Positions 43,517 through 52,660 are shown, counted from the stretch's first letter. The stretch is DNA of 64,000 bases from an uncultured Bacteroidales bacterium (GCA_946405435.1 CAMJHF010000011.1:32703-96702), one strand, 5' to 3'. The notes: generated by a model from the sequence alone, not told the origin. Numbers and translations are program-made.

Positions 43517-44440
43517 ATGGCAAGAAAACATGCATACAGAGTGACTGACCGAAGGATTATCGGTCTTGTCTGCGGCGTTGCAGCCGGAATATCCTACGGG
43601 ACAAATCCGCTGTTTGCCAAACCGCTGCTCCAGAGCGGGGTGCCGGTGCTTGTGATGCTCTTTTTCAGGTACGGGATATCGGCAGCACTCTTGAGTTTGC
43701 TGATGCTCGCCAAGAAAGATAAATTCTCCGTACAAAAGAGCGAATTCGGCCTTCTGGCGCTGCTGGGAGTTCTTTTTGCCGGGAGCAGTCTGTTTCTCTT
43801 CGCTTCCTATGAATACATCCCGTCCGGCCTCGCTACTACGCTGGTATATCTGTATCCTGTATTCGTGGCCCTGATCATGGTGTTTCTGCGCTTTTATCCC
43901 AGTTGGCGTACATGGCTGTCGATTGTCGCTACATTCGGAGGAATCCTCCTGCTGTCGGCCCCTTCGTCCGGAGCGGAAATCCGCCTGCCGGGTATTATCC
44001 TGGCCGTATTGTCGGCCTTGAGCTATGCCTTCTATCTGGTAATCGTTGACAGGAGCGGCCGTATCAAGCATGTATCCGAGCACACATTGACGCTGTATGC
44101 TCTTGTCACCGGGACCGTTCTTTTCGCCGCCATCCGCTGCTGTCAGGGCGGGAGCATTACGGAAGGAATCGATACTGCGGCCGATTGGGGAAACCTGCTG
44201 GGGCTGGCAGTCGTCCCCACCATGATTTCCATGCTCACGCTGGCGGTGTCTTCCCGTTTCATAGGGCCGACCAAGACTTCTGTCCTTGGTGTGTTCGAGC
44301 CGCTTACCGCCATACTGATCGGTACTTTCATATTCGGGGAGCCCATGACCTGGAAGATGGGCGTCGGCGTTGCCATCTGCGTCGGGGCGGTAGTCTTCAT
44401 GATTCTGAAGCCGGGACCTTCTCAATGCGAAGAAAAATGA
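43517..44440 (+). CDS. EamA-family (DMT) transporter
   Basis: A 307-aa inner-membrane protein with ten hydrophobic helices in two EamA repeats (GLVCGVAAGISYGTNPLFAK in the first; LPGIILAVLSALSYAFYLVI in the second). DMT carriers export amino acids or other small metabolites; the substrate cannot be read from the sequence. It ends ILKPGPSQCEEK and overlaps a rubredoxin-like fragment by 16 bases. Confidence 0.9.
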   Translation: MARKHAYRVTDRRIIGLVCGVAAGISYGTNPLFAKPLLQSGVPVLVMLFFRYGISAALLSLLMLAKKDKFSVQKSEFGLLALLGVLFAGSSLFLFASYEYIPSGLATTLVYLYPVFVALIMVFLRFYPSWRTWLSIVATFGGILLLSAPSSGAEIRLPGIILAVLSALSYAFYLVIVDRSGRIKHVSEHTLTLYALVTGTVLFAAIRCCQGGSITEGIDTAADWGNLLGLAVVPTMISMLTLAVSSRFIGPTKTSVLGVFEPLTAILIGTFIFGEPMTWKMGVGVAICVGAVVFMILKPGPSQCEEK

Positions 44441-44511
44441 TTATATTCGCAGCGGAGCATGACGGAGTCGCTTTCGAAGATCTCCCGGACGACTGGAGGT
44501 GCCCCCGTTGA
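44425..44511 (+). pseudogene. Rubredoxin C-terminal fragment
   Basis: A 28-codon ORF whose end, [15 protein letters not shown]-stop, matches the second half of rubredoxin ([17 protein letters not shown]) but stops before the last metal-binding Cys. It directly precedes the intact rubredoxin gene and looks like a broken tandem copy. Confidence 0.6.
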
Positions 44512-44572
44512 AAGCAGCCCAAATCCAAGTTCAACAAGGCATAATAGTTCAATTAAAGATAAATCGATGATT

Positions 44573-44734
44573 ATGAAAAAGTACGTGTGCAATATCTGCG
44601 GGTATGTTTATGACCCTGCGACTGGCGATCCGGACAGCGGCATCGCCCCCGGAACAGCATTTGAGGACATTCCCGCCGATTGGGTATGCCCTGTGTGCGG
44701 TGTTGGAAAGGAAGACTTCTCGCCTGAGGAGTAA
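44573..44734 (+). CDS. Rubredoxin
   Basis: A 53-aa iron protein with both CxxCG knuckles: [12 protein letters not shown] and [15 protein letters not shown]. The full family length is present with the start at 44573; the ORF-track start 38 codons upstream is not credible. It is a one-electron carrier, often for oxygen or peroxide reduction in anaerobes. The bases TATATTCG at 44442-44449 may be its -7 box. Confidence 0.95.
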   Translation: MKKYVCNICGYVYDPATGDPDSGIAPGTAFEDIPADWVCPVCGVGKEDFSPEE

Positions 44735-44767
44735 CATCCGGAACACGAATTTTGTCATAACGGAATC

Positions 44768-45547
44768 ATGGTACCAGTAGGTTCACTCATCATGATGTCC
44801 GTCAATGCTCTGCTGGGCATTGCCGTACCGGTGTGCATCACGTGGCTGCTGGTGCGTAAGTACCGGGTAAAGCTTTCCACGGTACTTATCGGCGCCGGTA
44901 CCTTTTTCCTGTTTGCATTGGTGCTGGAGAGCATCATGCACCAGCTTGTTTTGAAAGGTCCGCACGGGTCGGCTATTATGGGCAATACTCTTGTGTATGC
45001 CCTCTATGGCGGACTTGCCGCGGGCGTCTTCGAGGAGACAGGCCGCTTCCTCGCCATGAAGCTCTTTATGAAAAAGGAGCCTTCGCACCCACTTCCCGGC
45101 ATAGCCTACGGTGTGGGGCACGGCGGCATGGAAATGATTATGGTGTTTGGCGTTACGATGATCAGCAATCTTGTGATGTCGGCCATGATCAATACCGGGC
45201 ATACCGAAGTGCTGTTCTCCCAGGTCCCGGAAGATGCTGCCGTGCAGCTGCAGGCTCAGTTGGATCAGTTGCAGAACTTTAGCGCCGGAGCCGGTTTCAT
45301 CGGTCTTTGGGAGCGGTTTTCCGCCCTTGTCCTTCATCTTGGTCTATCCATGATGGTGTGGGTGGCGGTACGGAAAGGCGGCAAGTGGATATGGCTGTTT
45401 CCTGCGGCCATCGCGCTGCATGCGATTGTTGATGCCGGGGTTGTCCTGCTTCAAAAGTCGGCGGGGATGGTGCCGATCGAGCTCATTGTGATGTCGGAAG
45501 CCATTGCCGTCTCCGCCATAGGGTATATGGTGGCAAAGAAATTATGA
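44768..45547 (+). CDS. YhfC-family intramembrane metalloprotease-like protein
   Basis: A 259-aa membrane protein with about seven helices. GVFEETGRFLAMKLFM near residue 89, GIAYGVGHGGMEMIMV near 118 and LHAIVDAGVVL near 217 give the Glu-Glu and His residues of YhfC/CAAX-protease-like enzymes. Function inferred from family. It overlaps the NUDIX gene by 4 bases, so the two are cotranslated. Confidence 0.85.
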   Translation: MVPVGSLIMMSVNALLGIAVPVCITWLLVRKYRVKLSTVLIGAGTFFLFALVLESIMHQLVLKGPHGSAIMGNTLVYALYGGLAAGVFEETGRFLAMKLFMKKEPSHPLPGIAYGVGHGGMEMIMVFGVTMISNLVMSAMINTGHTEVLFSQVPEDAAVQLQAQLDQLQNFSAGAGFIGLWERFSALVLHLGLSMMVWVAVRKGGKWIWLFPAAIALHAIVDAGVVLLQKSAGMVPIELIVMSEAIAVSAIGYMVAKKL

Positions 45548-45930
45548 GAACAATCGAAGTCGTCGCCGCGATAATCCGGAGAGGAGACAAGATTTTCGCC
45601 ACCCAGAGGGGATACGGTGATTTCAAGGACTGGTGGGAATTCCCGGGCGGGAAAATGGAAGCGGGGGAGACTCCTAAGGAAGCGCTGGTGAGGGAGATAA
45701 AGGAAGAGTTATCCGCAGATATACAGGTAGGGAAGCTATTGCATACCGTTGAGTGGGACTATCCTCAATTTCATCTGACCATGCATTGCTTTATGTGCAC
45801 CCTTGTCCATGAAGGGCTGCACCTCAATGAGCATGAGGCGGCGAAATGGTTGGATATAAGCTCTTTACACTCGGTCCGCTGGCTCCCGGCCGACGAGATT
45901 CTTCTCCCTATGATTGAGAAGGAACTGTAA
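45544..45930 (+). CDS. NUDIX hydrolase, MutT-like
   Basis: A 128-aa protein with a complete Nudix box: GGKMEAGETPKEALVREIKE then ELSAD, near residues 35-60. WWEFPGGK and the LHTVEWDYP segment are typical of MutT-like enzymes that remove oxidised dNTPs (8-oxo-dGTP) from the pool; the substrate is inferred. The 3' end overlaps the convergent cupin fragment by 23 bases. Confidence 0.92.
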   Translation: MRTIEVVAAIIRRGDKIFATQRGYGDFKDWWEFPGGKMEAGETPKEALVREIKEELSADIQVGKLLHTVEWDYPQFHLTMHCFMCTLVHEGLHLNEHEAAKWLDISSLHSVRWLPADEILLPMIEKEL

Positions 45931-47013
45931 CCTTCCGGTATTGCTCATCGCTCACGGGTTCCAGCCACTGGTTGGAAGCTCCGTCGAGAACGTCCTTGTG
46001 GAAGGTCAGATGCTGCATCCAACTGTCGGCGGCGGCTCCGTGCCAGTGTTTCACTCCTTCGGGAATCTCTACAATAGTCCCCGGAACAAGCTGCACGGCT
46101 GGTTTGCCCCATTCCTGATACCATCCCCGGCCGGCCACGCAGATCAGGACTTGAACCTGCTTGTGGTGTATGTGCCAGTTGTTGCGGCAGCCTGGCTCGA
46201 AAGTCACGTTGGCCACGCCGCCTCCATAGGCGCCAGATAGCTGTTGCCCGTAAAGTACTGAGCATAAGCCGTGTTGGGCTCTCCTTTGGGCCACACGGAG
46301 AAATCCACCGTCTGTACGGGGGAGTGGGCGTCTCCCAGAACAACCTTCAGGGCGCCGCGCAGGCGTTCTGCTTCGGCCAGCCCAACCTTCCCTTCCAGCA
46401 AAGCAGGCAGGGCACGAAGCTCGGCATCCGTTACGCCCATGTTGCGTGCTCCGGACACATGGGCGATCAGCTGCGGCTCACAGCCCGGCAGTGCGGAGAT
46501 GGCGCTCACGGTTACAATCTCGCGGTCTGCGAAATCCAGGTTGTTGCGGGCGAAAATATCTCCGAAAAGGTGTGCCTTGAGGTAATAATCGGTGGCGGGG
46601 ACAAAACCGTAGTTGAAGGGCTGTCCCGATAGCCGCGTCTGCACTGCCGTGCCCTGTTTCAACGCATCATAATCGTCCGGAAGCGGATCGGCGTCCTTGC
46701 CGGGGTTGTCCTTTATTTCCGCAGCTTCCCGCTTTGCCAAGACGCGCTGAAGTGTGCCCAATGCATTGAGTGAACGGGGGAAGCCGGTATAGGCATACAG
46801 CTGCGAGAGGGCTTCTTTGGCCTCGCTTACAGTAAGACCGTTGTCCAGAGCTTCGGCGACTGCCTTTTCAAGGCCTGCCTGGTCGCCCTTGGCTTCCAGC
46901 GCGGCAATGACGGCGAGTCCCTGCCGGCGCGGACTGAGTGTATTGTCCATATTATGTGCGTTTATTGTCAAACATGGCAGCAGGGCTGCAAGAAGAAAGA
47001 TCCGTCTGAGCAT
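45908..47013 (-). pseudogene. CMD-cupin fusion gene broken by a frameshift
   Basis: The 269-aa ORF (46204-47013) has a signal peptide and a carboxymuconolactone decarboxylase (CMD, AhpD-like) domain (NNLDFADREIVTVSAISALPGCEPQL), and runs into TGNSYLAPMEAAWPT-stop. The other frame carries on at the same point with GGGVANVTFEPGCRNNWHIHHK and a whole cupin domain (45908 to about 46225), with no start of its own. Fused CMD-cupin proteins exist in Bacteroidota. One missing base near 46225 (around CCTATGGAGG) explains both frames. It may be a real decay or an assembly error. Confidence 0.75.
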
Positions 47014-47017
47014 ACTA

Positions 47018-47575
47018 TTACTTAATGCTTTCTACCCAGACCTTGATATCGTCCTTGGAGGCCTGGTTGAGAGTCTTTCCGGCCTTCCAGTTGATTTCCG
47101 GGTACTGTGTCTTGAATTCGGCGTTGGCCTTGTCTATGCTGCTGCCGCCCGAAGTTGCAAAGAAGATGACGGTCTTGCCCTTGAAGGAATAGTTCTCGAT
47201 AAAGGTGTTTATAATAGTCGGAGCGGTGTACCACCAGACCGGGAATCCGATGTAAATCACATCATAACTGTCGGCATCCTTGAGGTCTTTCACGATGGCC
47301 GGGCGGGAACTGCGGTCCTGCATCTCCACACTGCTGCGAGAGGTCTTGACGGTCCAATCCAGATCGGCTGCGGCATATTTGACCTCCGGCTTGATTTCGT
47401 AAAGCGTTCCGCCGGTGACGGCTGCAAGGTCCTTGGCCACGGACTCTGTGGTGCCGGTGGCGGAAAAATAAGCTACAAGTGTTTTCATTTCACCGTTTGT
47501 TTTCTTGTTACTGTTCTGTCCGCATGCGGTAAGTGCTAATACCATGACGGAGATTGTGAAGAGGAACTTTTTCAT
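47018..47575 (-). CDS. Flavodoxin-fold lipoprotein
   Basis: A 185-aa protein with a lipoprotein signal (MKKFLFTISVMVLALTAC). The FMN-binding loop is VAYFSATGTTESVAKDLA near residue 35, then IYIGFPVWWYTAPTIINTFI and VIFFATSGGSS. Exported flavodoxins of this type are found with aldo/keto reductases and CMD/cupin genes, as here. It should carry electrons to an unknown partner in the periplasm. It starts 3 bases before the end of the ABM gene (4-base overlap). Confidence 0.88.
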   Translation of the reverse strand: MKKFLFTISVMVLALTACGQNSNKKTNGEMKTLVAYFSATGTTESVAKDLAAVTGGTLYEIKPEVKYAAADLDWTVKTSRSSVEMQDRSSRPAIVKDLKDADSYDVIYIGFPVWWYTAPTIINTFIENYSFKGKTVIFFATSGGSSIDKANAEFKTQYPEINWKAGKTLNQASKDDIKVWVESIK

Positions 47576-47838
47576 TGTATTGCTGATTTATTTAAGATTG
47601 ATGAAATCAAAGGATTGGTATCTATGAGTTTAAGGGACTTGACCATGCTGGAGGTGCCATTCTTGTATTTCTTGAAATGGGCGGTCTTCAGGTGGGACTG
47701 ATAGGCTTCTGCGTCGGCATAGACCTCCAGGATATAGACCTTGCAAGGGTCGGCCTTGTCCTGCATGTCGATCTGGGCCGAGGCTATAGAGGTCGTCAGT
47801 ATCATTGATGTCAGGCAGGCCAGGACTTGTTTTGTCAT
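47572..47838 (-). CDS. Exported ABM-domain protein with internal deletion
   Basis: An 88-aa product from the ATG at 47838: signal peptide MTKQVLACLTSMILTTSIASA, then KADPCKVYILEVYADAEAY and FKKYKNGTSSMVKSLKLID. The latter is the second half of the antibiotic-biosynthesis monooxygenase (ABM) domain. The first about 50 residues of that domain (first strand and helix) are missing, in frame. The signal peptide and the 3' half are intact, so an internal deletion is likely. It may be non-functional. Confidence 0.65.
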   Translation of the reverse strand: MTKQVLACLTSMILTTSIASAQIDMQDKADPCKVYILEVYADAEAYQSHLKTAHFKKYKNGTSSMVKSLKLIDTNPLISSILNKSAIQ

Positions 47839-47839
47839 C

Positions 47840-48781
47840 TTACTCCATCGTATGTTCCCAGTCGCCCCTGGTGTCGATTCCGGCAGCATCGGCAAGGGTT
47901 TCCAGGCGGGTGATTTCTTCGGGGGTGAGGACGGTGTCCATCGCCTGGGCCGCCTCCAGAACATGGCGTTCCTTGGTGGCTCCGATAATGGGCATGGTGA
48001 CTTTGGACAAGGCCCATGCTATTCCAACCTGCGAGCAGGACAGACCATACTTGGCTCCGATTTCCTTCATGGTGTCCGTGAGTGCCGTGAGCTGGCCCAG
48101 GACGGGATTGTATTTCTGCCCGCGGTCGCTGTCTGCGGGAAGAGGGTTATCTACATTGTACTTGCCGGAGAGGGCGCCCTGTTCCAGGACCATGTAGGCC
48201 CAGAACTGTATGCCGCTGCGCTTGCAGTAGTCCAGCACGCCGCCTTTTTCGGAAGAACGGTACAGCAGGCTGAAGTGGTTCTGGACGGCGGAAACATGGA
48301 ATCCTGCTTCGCCCAGAATCTCATTGGCACGGCGGATTTCCTTTATATTGTGGTTGGAAACTCCGACTTTGCGTACTTTACCGGACTGCAGAAGGGGAAT
48401 CAATCCAGGAGTCCAGCGCTCTACATCCATCGGGTTGTGAATCCAGTACATGTCGATGTAATCCAGCCCCATGCGCTCCAGAGAGGCTTCGGCCATCTTG
48501 GTCACGCTGTTGTCGTACACCTCCGCCAGCTGCGGGGTGAACTTGGTGGAGATGAGCACGTCCTCGCGCTTGAAGGCCGATGCCAGGTGCCCGAGTATCC
48601 TCTCGGATTCGCCCATGCCGTAGGCCGTTGCGGTGTTCCAAAGGTTCAGGCCGGACTTCATGGCCGCGTCAAAGACCGGTTTCAGGTTGTTCTCGTCGGT
48701 GTTGCTCCCAAAAACGGTGTCCCCTCCGAACATGCCTGCACCCCAGGCCCAGGTTCCAAGTGCTATTTTAGTCTCTTTCAT
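47840..48781 (-). CDS. Aldo/keto reductase
   Basis: A 313-aa (alpha/beta)8 NADPH-dependent reductase; starts at 48781 (MKETKIALGTWAWGAGMF). The catalytic tetrad can be read: Asp and Tyr in NTATAYGMGESE, Lys in ISTKFTP, His in MYWIHNPMD. The cofactor site is in ALSKVTMPIIGATKERHV. Substrate unknown. The first gene of a minus-strand run: aldo/keto reductase, ABM remnant, flavodoxin, CMD-cupin. The shortened AraC gene lies divergent and upstream, as its former regulator. Confidence 0.92.
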   Translation of the reverse strand: MKETKIALGTWAWGAGMFGGDTVFGSNTDENNLKPVFDAAMKSGLNLWNTATAYGMGESERILGHLASAFKREDVLISTKFTPQLAEVYDNSVTKMAEASLERMGLDYIDMYWIHNPMDVERWTPGLIPLLQSGKVRKVGVSNHNIKEIRRANEILGEAGFHVSAVQNHFSLLYRSSEKGGVLDYCKRSGIQFWAYMVLEQGALSGKYNVDNPLPADSDRGQKYNPVLGQLTALTDTMKEIGAKYGLSCSQVGIAWALSKVTMPIIGATKERHVLEAAQAMDTVLTPEEITRLETLADAAGIDTRGDWEHTME

Positions 48782-48900
48782 AAATACTGTTGATTTCTCT
48801 GGTACAAAGGTCATGTTTTTCTTCCGAAAAGGACTTAACCGAATTACTGATTCATGTATCAATTTTACGGAATCTGCGCTAATTTTCGTAACTTAGAGGC

Positions 48901-49176
48901 GTGGAAAAAGTCCTTAGTGTACATTCTGTCAATGATTATGCCCGCTATGTGGGTGCTCCGGTCCTGCATCCGCTGGTCCGCGTGAAAACCGGCGGGAGTG
49001 CTTCTCAGTACATCCGCCACTTTCTGATGCAAAAAGCCAGGTCGATGCTGCATGAGGGCAGAAGCGTATCCGAAGTCTCGGACGCACTTGGCTTTGAGTA
49101 TCCGCAGAATCTTACGCGCATGTTCAAGAAAGAATTCGGAGTGGCTCCAAGCAAAATCGGGAAGAACGGTTATTGA
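48901..49176 (+). CDS. AraC-family regulator with large internal deletion
   Basis: A 91-aa product, GTG start. The first 29 residues (SVNDYARYVGAPVLHPLV) match the N-terminus of the full-length AraC at 52661-53566 (APNVYARSVGAPELHPLV), and from TGGSASQYIRHF onward it matches that protein's last 64 residues. About 205 codons between are missing, in frame. It keeps only the second HTH (VSEVSDALGFEYPQNLTRMF). It may still bind half a site, or be a relic. A terminator follows at once. Confidence 0.75.
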   Translation: MEKVLSVHSVNDYARYVGAPVLHPLVRVKTGGSASQYIRHFLMQKARSMLHEGRSVSEVSDALGFEYPQNLTRMFKKEFGVAPSKIGKNGY

Positions 49177-49188
49177 ACCGTTTTTTTT
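49165..49188 (+). terminator. Terminator after the shortened AraC gene
   Basis: AACGGTT-ATTG-AACCGTT with eight T; the stem includes the AraC stop codon region. Confidence 0.75.
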
Positions 49189-49208
49189 CATATAAAGAGT
49201 CTTACTGT

Positions 49209-49475
49209 GTGTCGGAAGCCTCTTCTTCCGATGCTGATGCAGACTATTCCCTGAATCGTGATTCTTTGAAAGGATTTCTGGACGGAAAGGACATCGAGCC
49301 CGAAATCCACTACAACGAAAACGGCGGGGTCGTCCGTCTTGAAGTCTACTACAGCGCCGAGGCGGCAGTGGCCTATGCCCAGCTCTTCGATTTCTCCAAC
49401 TACGCCTATGAGCCGGCAACGGAAATCGTGGAACTGCGTGGCCCCAGAGCCGAAAAGCTCATAAGCAAACTATGA
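49209..49475 (+). CDS. Hypothetical protein
   Basis: An 88-aa acidic protein; the GTG at 49209 follows the terminator, whereas the ORF-track TTG start lies within the hairpin. The middle (EPEIHYNENGGVVRLEVYYS) is beta-rich and the end (EIVELRGPRAEKLISKL) helical. No family recognised; no signal peptide. It may be a fragment, since no promoter is evident. Confidence 0.4.
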   Translation: MSEASSSDADADYSLNRDSLKGFLDGKDIEPEIHYNENGGVVRLEVYYSAEAAVAYAQLFDFSNYAYEPATEIVELRGPRAEKLISKL

Positions 49476-49514
49476 TACAAGGGCATGTGTCCCTTCCGGA
49501 AAGAGAAGGTAGCC

Positions 49515-49982
49515 TCAGTCGAAAGTGATGCTTTCGATTCTCAGGCGCATGATTCCGGAGGGGACGCGCGCCTCGGCGATTTCGCCGACTTTCTTGCCCA
49601 TCAGGGCGGCGCCGATAGGGGATTTGAGTGAAATCTTGCCAGCCTCGAGGTTCATCTCGTGAGGACTGACTATCTCGAAACTCATGCGGGTATTTGTCGA
49701 GAGGTTCGTGAATTCGACATGGCTGAGGAGACAGACCCTGTCTTTTGAGAGCGTGTCGGGATCTATCACGCGGGAATGTTCCAGAACCTTCTGCAGGAAA
49801 CGGATGCGGCTGATTGTCTTGCCCTGGATCCGCCTTGCTTCACGGTATCCGGCATTCTCGCTCAGATCCCCCTGGGCGCGGGTTTCCGCGAGGTCTTCCT
49901 TTACCTTAGGGTAGACCACGTTGATAAGGTGCCTCAACTCGGCTGCAATCTCGTCGTATCGTTGCTTTGACAGGTATTCCAT
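49515..49982 (-). CDS. greA: Transcription elongation factor GreA-like
   Basis: A 155-aa protein. The N-terminal coiled coil carries the family signature AETRAQGDLSENAGYREARR (acidic tip Asp/Glu), and the C-terminal FKBP-like domain ends with ISLKSPIGAALMGKKVGEIA. GreA rescues backtracked RNA polymerase by stimulating transcript cleavage. It follows hrpB by 7 bases on the same strand. Confidence 0.93.
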   Translation of the reverse strand: MEYLSKQRYDEIAAELRHLINVVYPKVKEDLAETRAQGDLSENAGYREARRIQGKTISRIRFLQKVLEHSRVIDPDTLSKDRVCLLSHVEFTNLSTNTRMSFEIVSPHEMNLEAGKISLKSPIGAALMGKKVGEIAEARVPSGIMRLRIESITFD

Positions 49983-49989
49983 GGTTCAA

Positions 49990-52479
49990 TTATAGTTTTC
50001 TTTTGATGCCCCGGACCGGGTCCGCCTCCAGCGGTTTTTCCGGCCAGGAATGCTTTGGATACCGGCGGCGGAGTTCCTTGCGGACTTCAAAATATGTTCC
50101 CTTCCAGAAACTCCCGAGATCGCTCGTGAGCTGAACCGGCTTGTATCCAGGGGAGAGGAGCTCCATCAGCACCGGCATTCCGTCAACCTTGGGTGTGTCC
50201 ACAAGCCCGAAACACTCCTGAAGGCGGACTCTCAGCACCGGTGCTTCGGCGCCGACACGGTACTCCAGCCTTATCCGGCTTCCGGTAGGCACACAGATGT
50301 GGGTTGGCGCGATGCGGTCGACGGCCTGTTGCCGGGCATAATCCAGGCGGCTCCAAATCACGGCGCAGAGGTCGACTTTCTTGAGTTCTGCCGCCGTGGA
50401 AGCCTTGCTTATGAATAAAGGCCCCCACTCCCTGGCGCTGCTGCAGACGGCTTCCTTCGAGACATCCGGCAGTTCCAGTTCGGGATGCCTTGCGCGGACA
50501 AAGGCAATGCGGCGCTGCAGGTTGTCCACTTCTTCGGAGAAGGACAATAGCGCGTCTCCATCTTTCTCGATAGCCTGGCAGATGATCTCCGTCACTTTCT
50601 CTCTGATATTGCCGGAAAGGGGCGCCGTACTGAGCAGTATGGCGCCGATGCGGCTTTCCGATCTGGCTACGACGGTCCCGGCCTTGGCATCCCAGCTGAT
50701 ATTCTCCCTCCGGGCGGCATATTTCGAAAGGTCTTCCGGGGCGGCTACACCGGCAAGGAATACCTTCCCGGTCCCTACTGCATTCCTGTGCATGGAGGCC
50801 GCAACTATCCATTCCGATCCGGAGACCGGGTCGGTCTGGTCGACTGCCACGAGACTCCCTCCGGAGAGCTGGAAAACGCCGACGCCCTCTTTCCAGGCTT
50901 TTCCGATTCGTTCGGGGTAGGCCGAGGCGAGAAGTGACCCGGCCTCGTATGGGTTAACGGGAGAGTTGTCCTCGGGCGCATTCATCATGAGGGCATATTC
51001 GTGAGATATCCGGGCGATGTGGGACCACTTGCCGGGATTCCCGGATTGCCTGGCTCGCCGCAAGGCATCAAGGCGCTTTGAAATGTCGACATCTGCCTCG
51101 CCGGCAAGCGGGTCTTTCTCTTCGAGAACGGCCGCAATGTCGGCGGCAAGAGCCTTGCGCTCCGGGGTGCCTGCCGAAAGCAGCATGCCGGCGATGCGAG
51201 GGTGGCAGGGGAGTTTTGCGAGAGCCTTCCCGTGATCTGTCACCTTTCCATTTTCGTCAATGGCACAAAGGGAAACAAGAAGGCCTGTCGCGTGGAGTAC
51301 GGATGCCTTGGGCGGCAGAGTGAGCCATGGCAGGTTCATGATATCCTTTTCTCCCCAAAGAGCGGCATCCAGCACAAGTGACGAAAGGTCTGCTTCCAGT
51401 ATCTCAGGAGTCCTGACCGGGGCCATCCTGCTTTCGGTTCCGGGGCCGAAAAGCCTGTAGCACACTCCCGGGGCAACCCGTCCCGCGCGTCCCGTTCTCT
51501 GGGCGGCCATATCAAGGCTTATGCGTACGGTTTCCAGGTGGCTGAGGTCGCTGCGGGCATCGTATACCTTCTTCCTGCAAAGTCCGCTGTCCACAACGAT
51601 GCGCACTCCTTCGATTGTGAGCGAGGTTTCTGCTATGGGCGTTGCAAGTACTACCTTCCTCTCTCCGGGGCCGCTCGGAGCGATGGCCAGCGCCTGCCCG
51701 GCATTTGAGAGTTGCCCGAAAAGGGGAAATATCTTAGTCCGGCCGAGTTGTCCATCAAGCCTTTCGGCGCAGCGGCGTATTTCAGCCTCCCCCGGTAGAA
51801 AGGCCAGGATGTCGCCTTCGTGCTGCCTGTGGGCTTGCAGGATAGTCCGGGCCATAAGGTCGGAGACATTGAAAGGGTCGGCCTCTTCCCTGGTGCGGAT
51901 CACCTCCACGGGGAACATTTTCCCTTCGCTCTCCAGGACGGGGGCTCCGAGACTGTCCGACAGGGCCTTGGCGTCGATGGTCGCTGACATTATGACCATG
52001 CGAAGGTCTTCCCGCAGGAGAAGCTGGCTTTGGCGGGTAAGGGCAAAGGCCTCGTCCGTATTGAGACTCCTTTCGTGGAATTCGTCGAAAATCACAGCCG
52101 CAACGCCTTCGAGGGCCGGGTCGTCCAGCAGCATCCTCGTCAGGATGCCTTCCGTTACAACCTCTACCCGCGTTCTTGATGATACTTTGCTTTCGAAGCG
52201 GATCCGGTACCCGACCGTCTCGCCTACGTTCTCTTCCAGGAGCCAGGCCATGCGCGCCGCTATCTGGCGTGCTGCAACCCGTCTGGGTTCCAGCAGGATC
52301 ACCTTCCCCGCATCGGCAGGAAGGCTTTCGAGAATTGTCAAGGGCAAAAGGGTAGACTTGCCGGCGCCTGGCATGGCCGTCACGATGACGGCGGAATTAT
52401 CCCTCAGAGCTTCGTTTAAAGGCCCTGCGACAGCGGAGACGGGAAGCGCCTCCAGTTCTTTTTTCAGGCGGACAGTCAA
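49990..52479 (-). CDS. hrpB: ATP-dependent helicase HrpB
   Basis: An 829-aa DExH helicase. Walker A MPGAGKSTLLPL near residue 38, the DEAH-box variant FDEFHERS near 130, SAT motif MSATID near 165, motif VI AAQRTGRAGR near 330, then HA2-like and the HrpB-specific C-terminal domain. No ATG fits the start; a TTG (52479) is used by the ORF track and I keep it. Its job in bacteria is poorly known; RNA remodelling is assumed. It probably shares a transcript with greA. Confidence 0.92.
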   Translation of the reverse strand: MTVRLKKELEALPVSAVAGPLNEALRDNSAVIVTAMPGAGKSTLLPLTILESLPADAGKVILLEPRRVAARQIAARMAWLLEENVGETVGYRIRFESKVSSRTRVEVVTEGILTRMLLDDPALEGVAAVIFDEFHERSLNTDEAFALTRQSQLLLREDLRMVIMSATIDAKALSDSLGAPVLESEGKMFPVEVIRTREEADPFNVSDLMARTILQAHRQHEGDILAFLPGEAEIRRCAERLDGQLGRTKIFPLFGQLSNAGQALAIAPSGPGERKVVLATPIAETSLTIEGVRIVVDSGLCRKKVYDARSDLSHLETVRISLDMAAQRTGRAGRVAPGVCYRLFGPGTESRMAPVRTPEILEADLSSLVLDAALWGEKDIMNLPWLTLPPKASVLHATGLLVSLCAIDENGKVTDHGKALAKLPCHPRIAGMLLSAGTPERKALAADIAAVLEEKDPLAGEADVDISKRLDALRRARQSGNPGKWSHIARISHEYALMMNAPEDNSPVNPYEAGSLLASAYPERIGKAWKEGVGVFQLSGGSLVAVDQTDPVSGSEWIVAASMHRNAVGTGKVFLAGVAAPEDLSKYAARRENISWDAKAGTVVARSESRIGAILLSTAPLSGNIREKVTEIICQAIEKDGDALLSFSEEVDNLQRRIAFVRARHPELELPDVSKEAVCSSAREWGPLFISKASTAAELKKVDLCAVIWSRLDYARQQAVDRIAPTHICVPTGSRIRLEYRVGAEAPVLRVRLQECFGLVDTPKVDGMPVLMELLSPGYKPVQLTSDLGSFWKGTYFEVRKELRRRYPKHSWPEKPLEADPVRGIKRKL

Positions 52480-52660
52480 AAGATAAGGCCCGGATTATCA
52501 TTTCATGGGCCTACAAAATTATATAAAAATATATAAAATCTGCTGTGTAAAGCTGATTTTCCGGAATCTGAACAACAATGGCGGCGAAACCAATGGCGGT
52601 CTCAGACACTGCCGGTATGAATGGGGCAAACAGACCAGCGATGCCTGTAAGTATCGGAAT

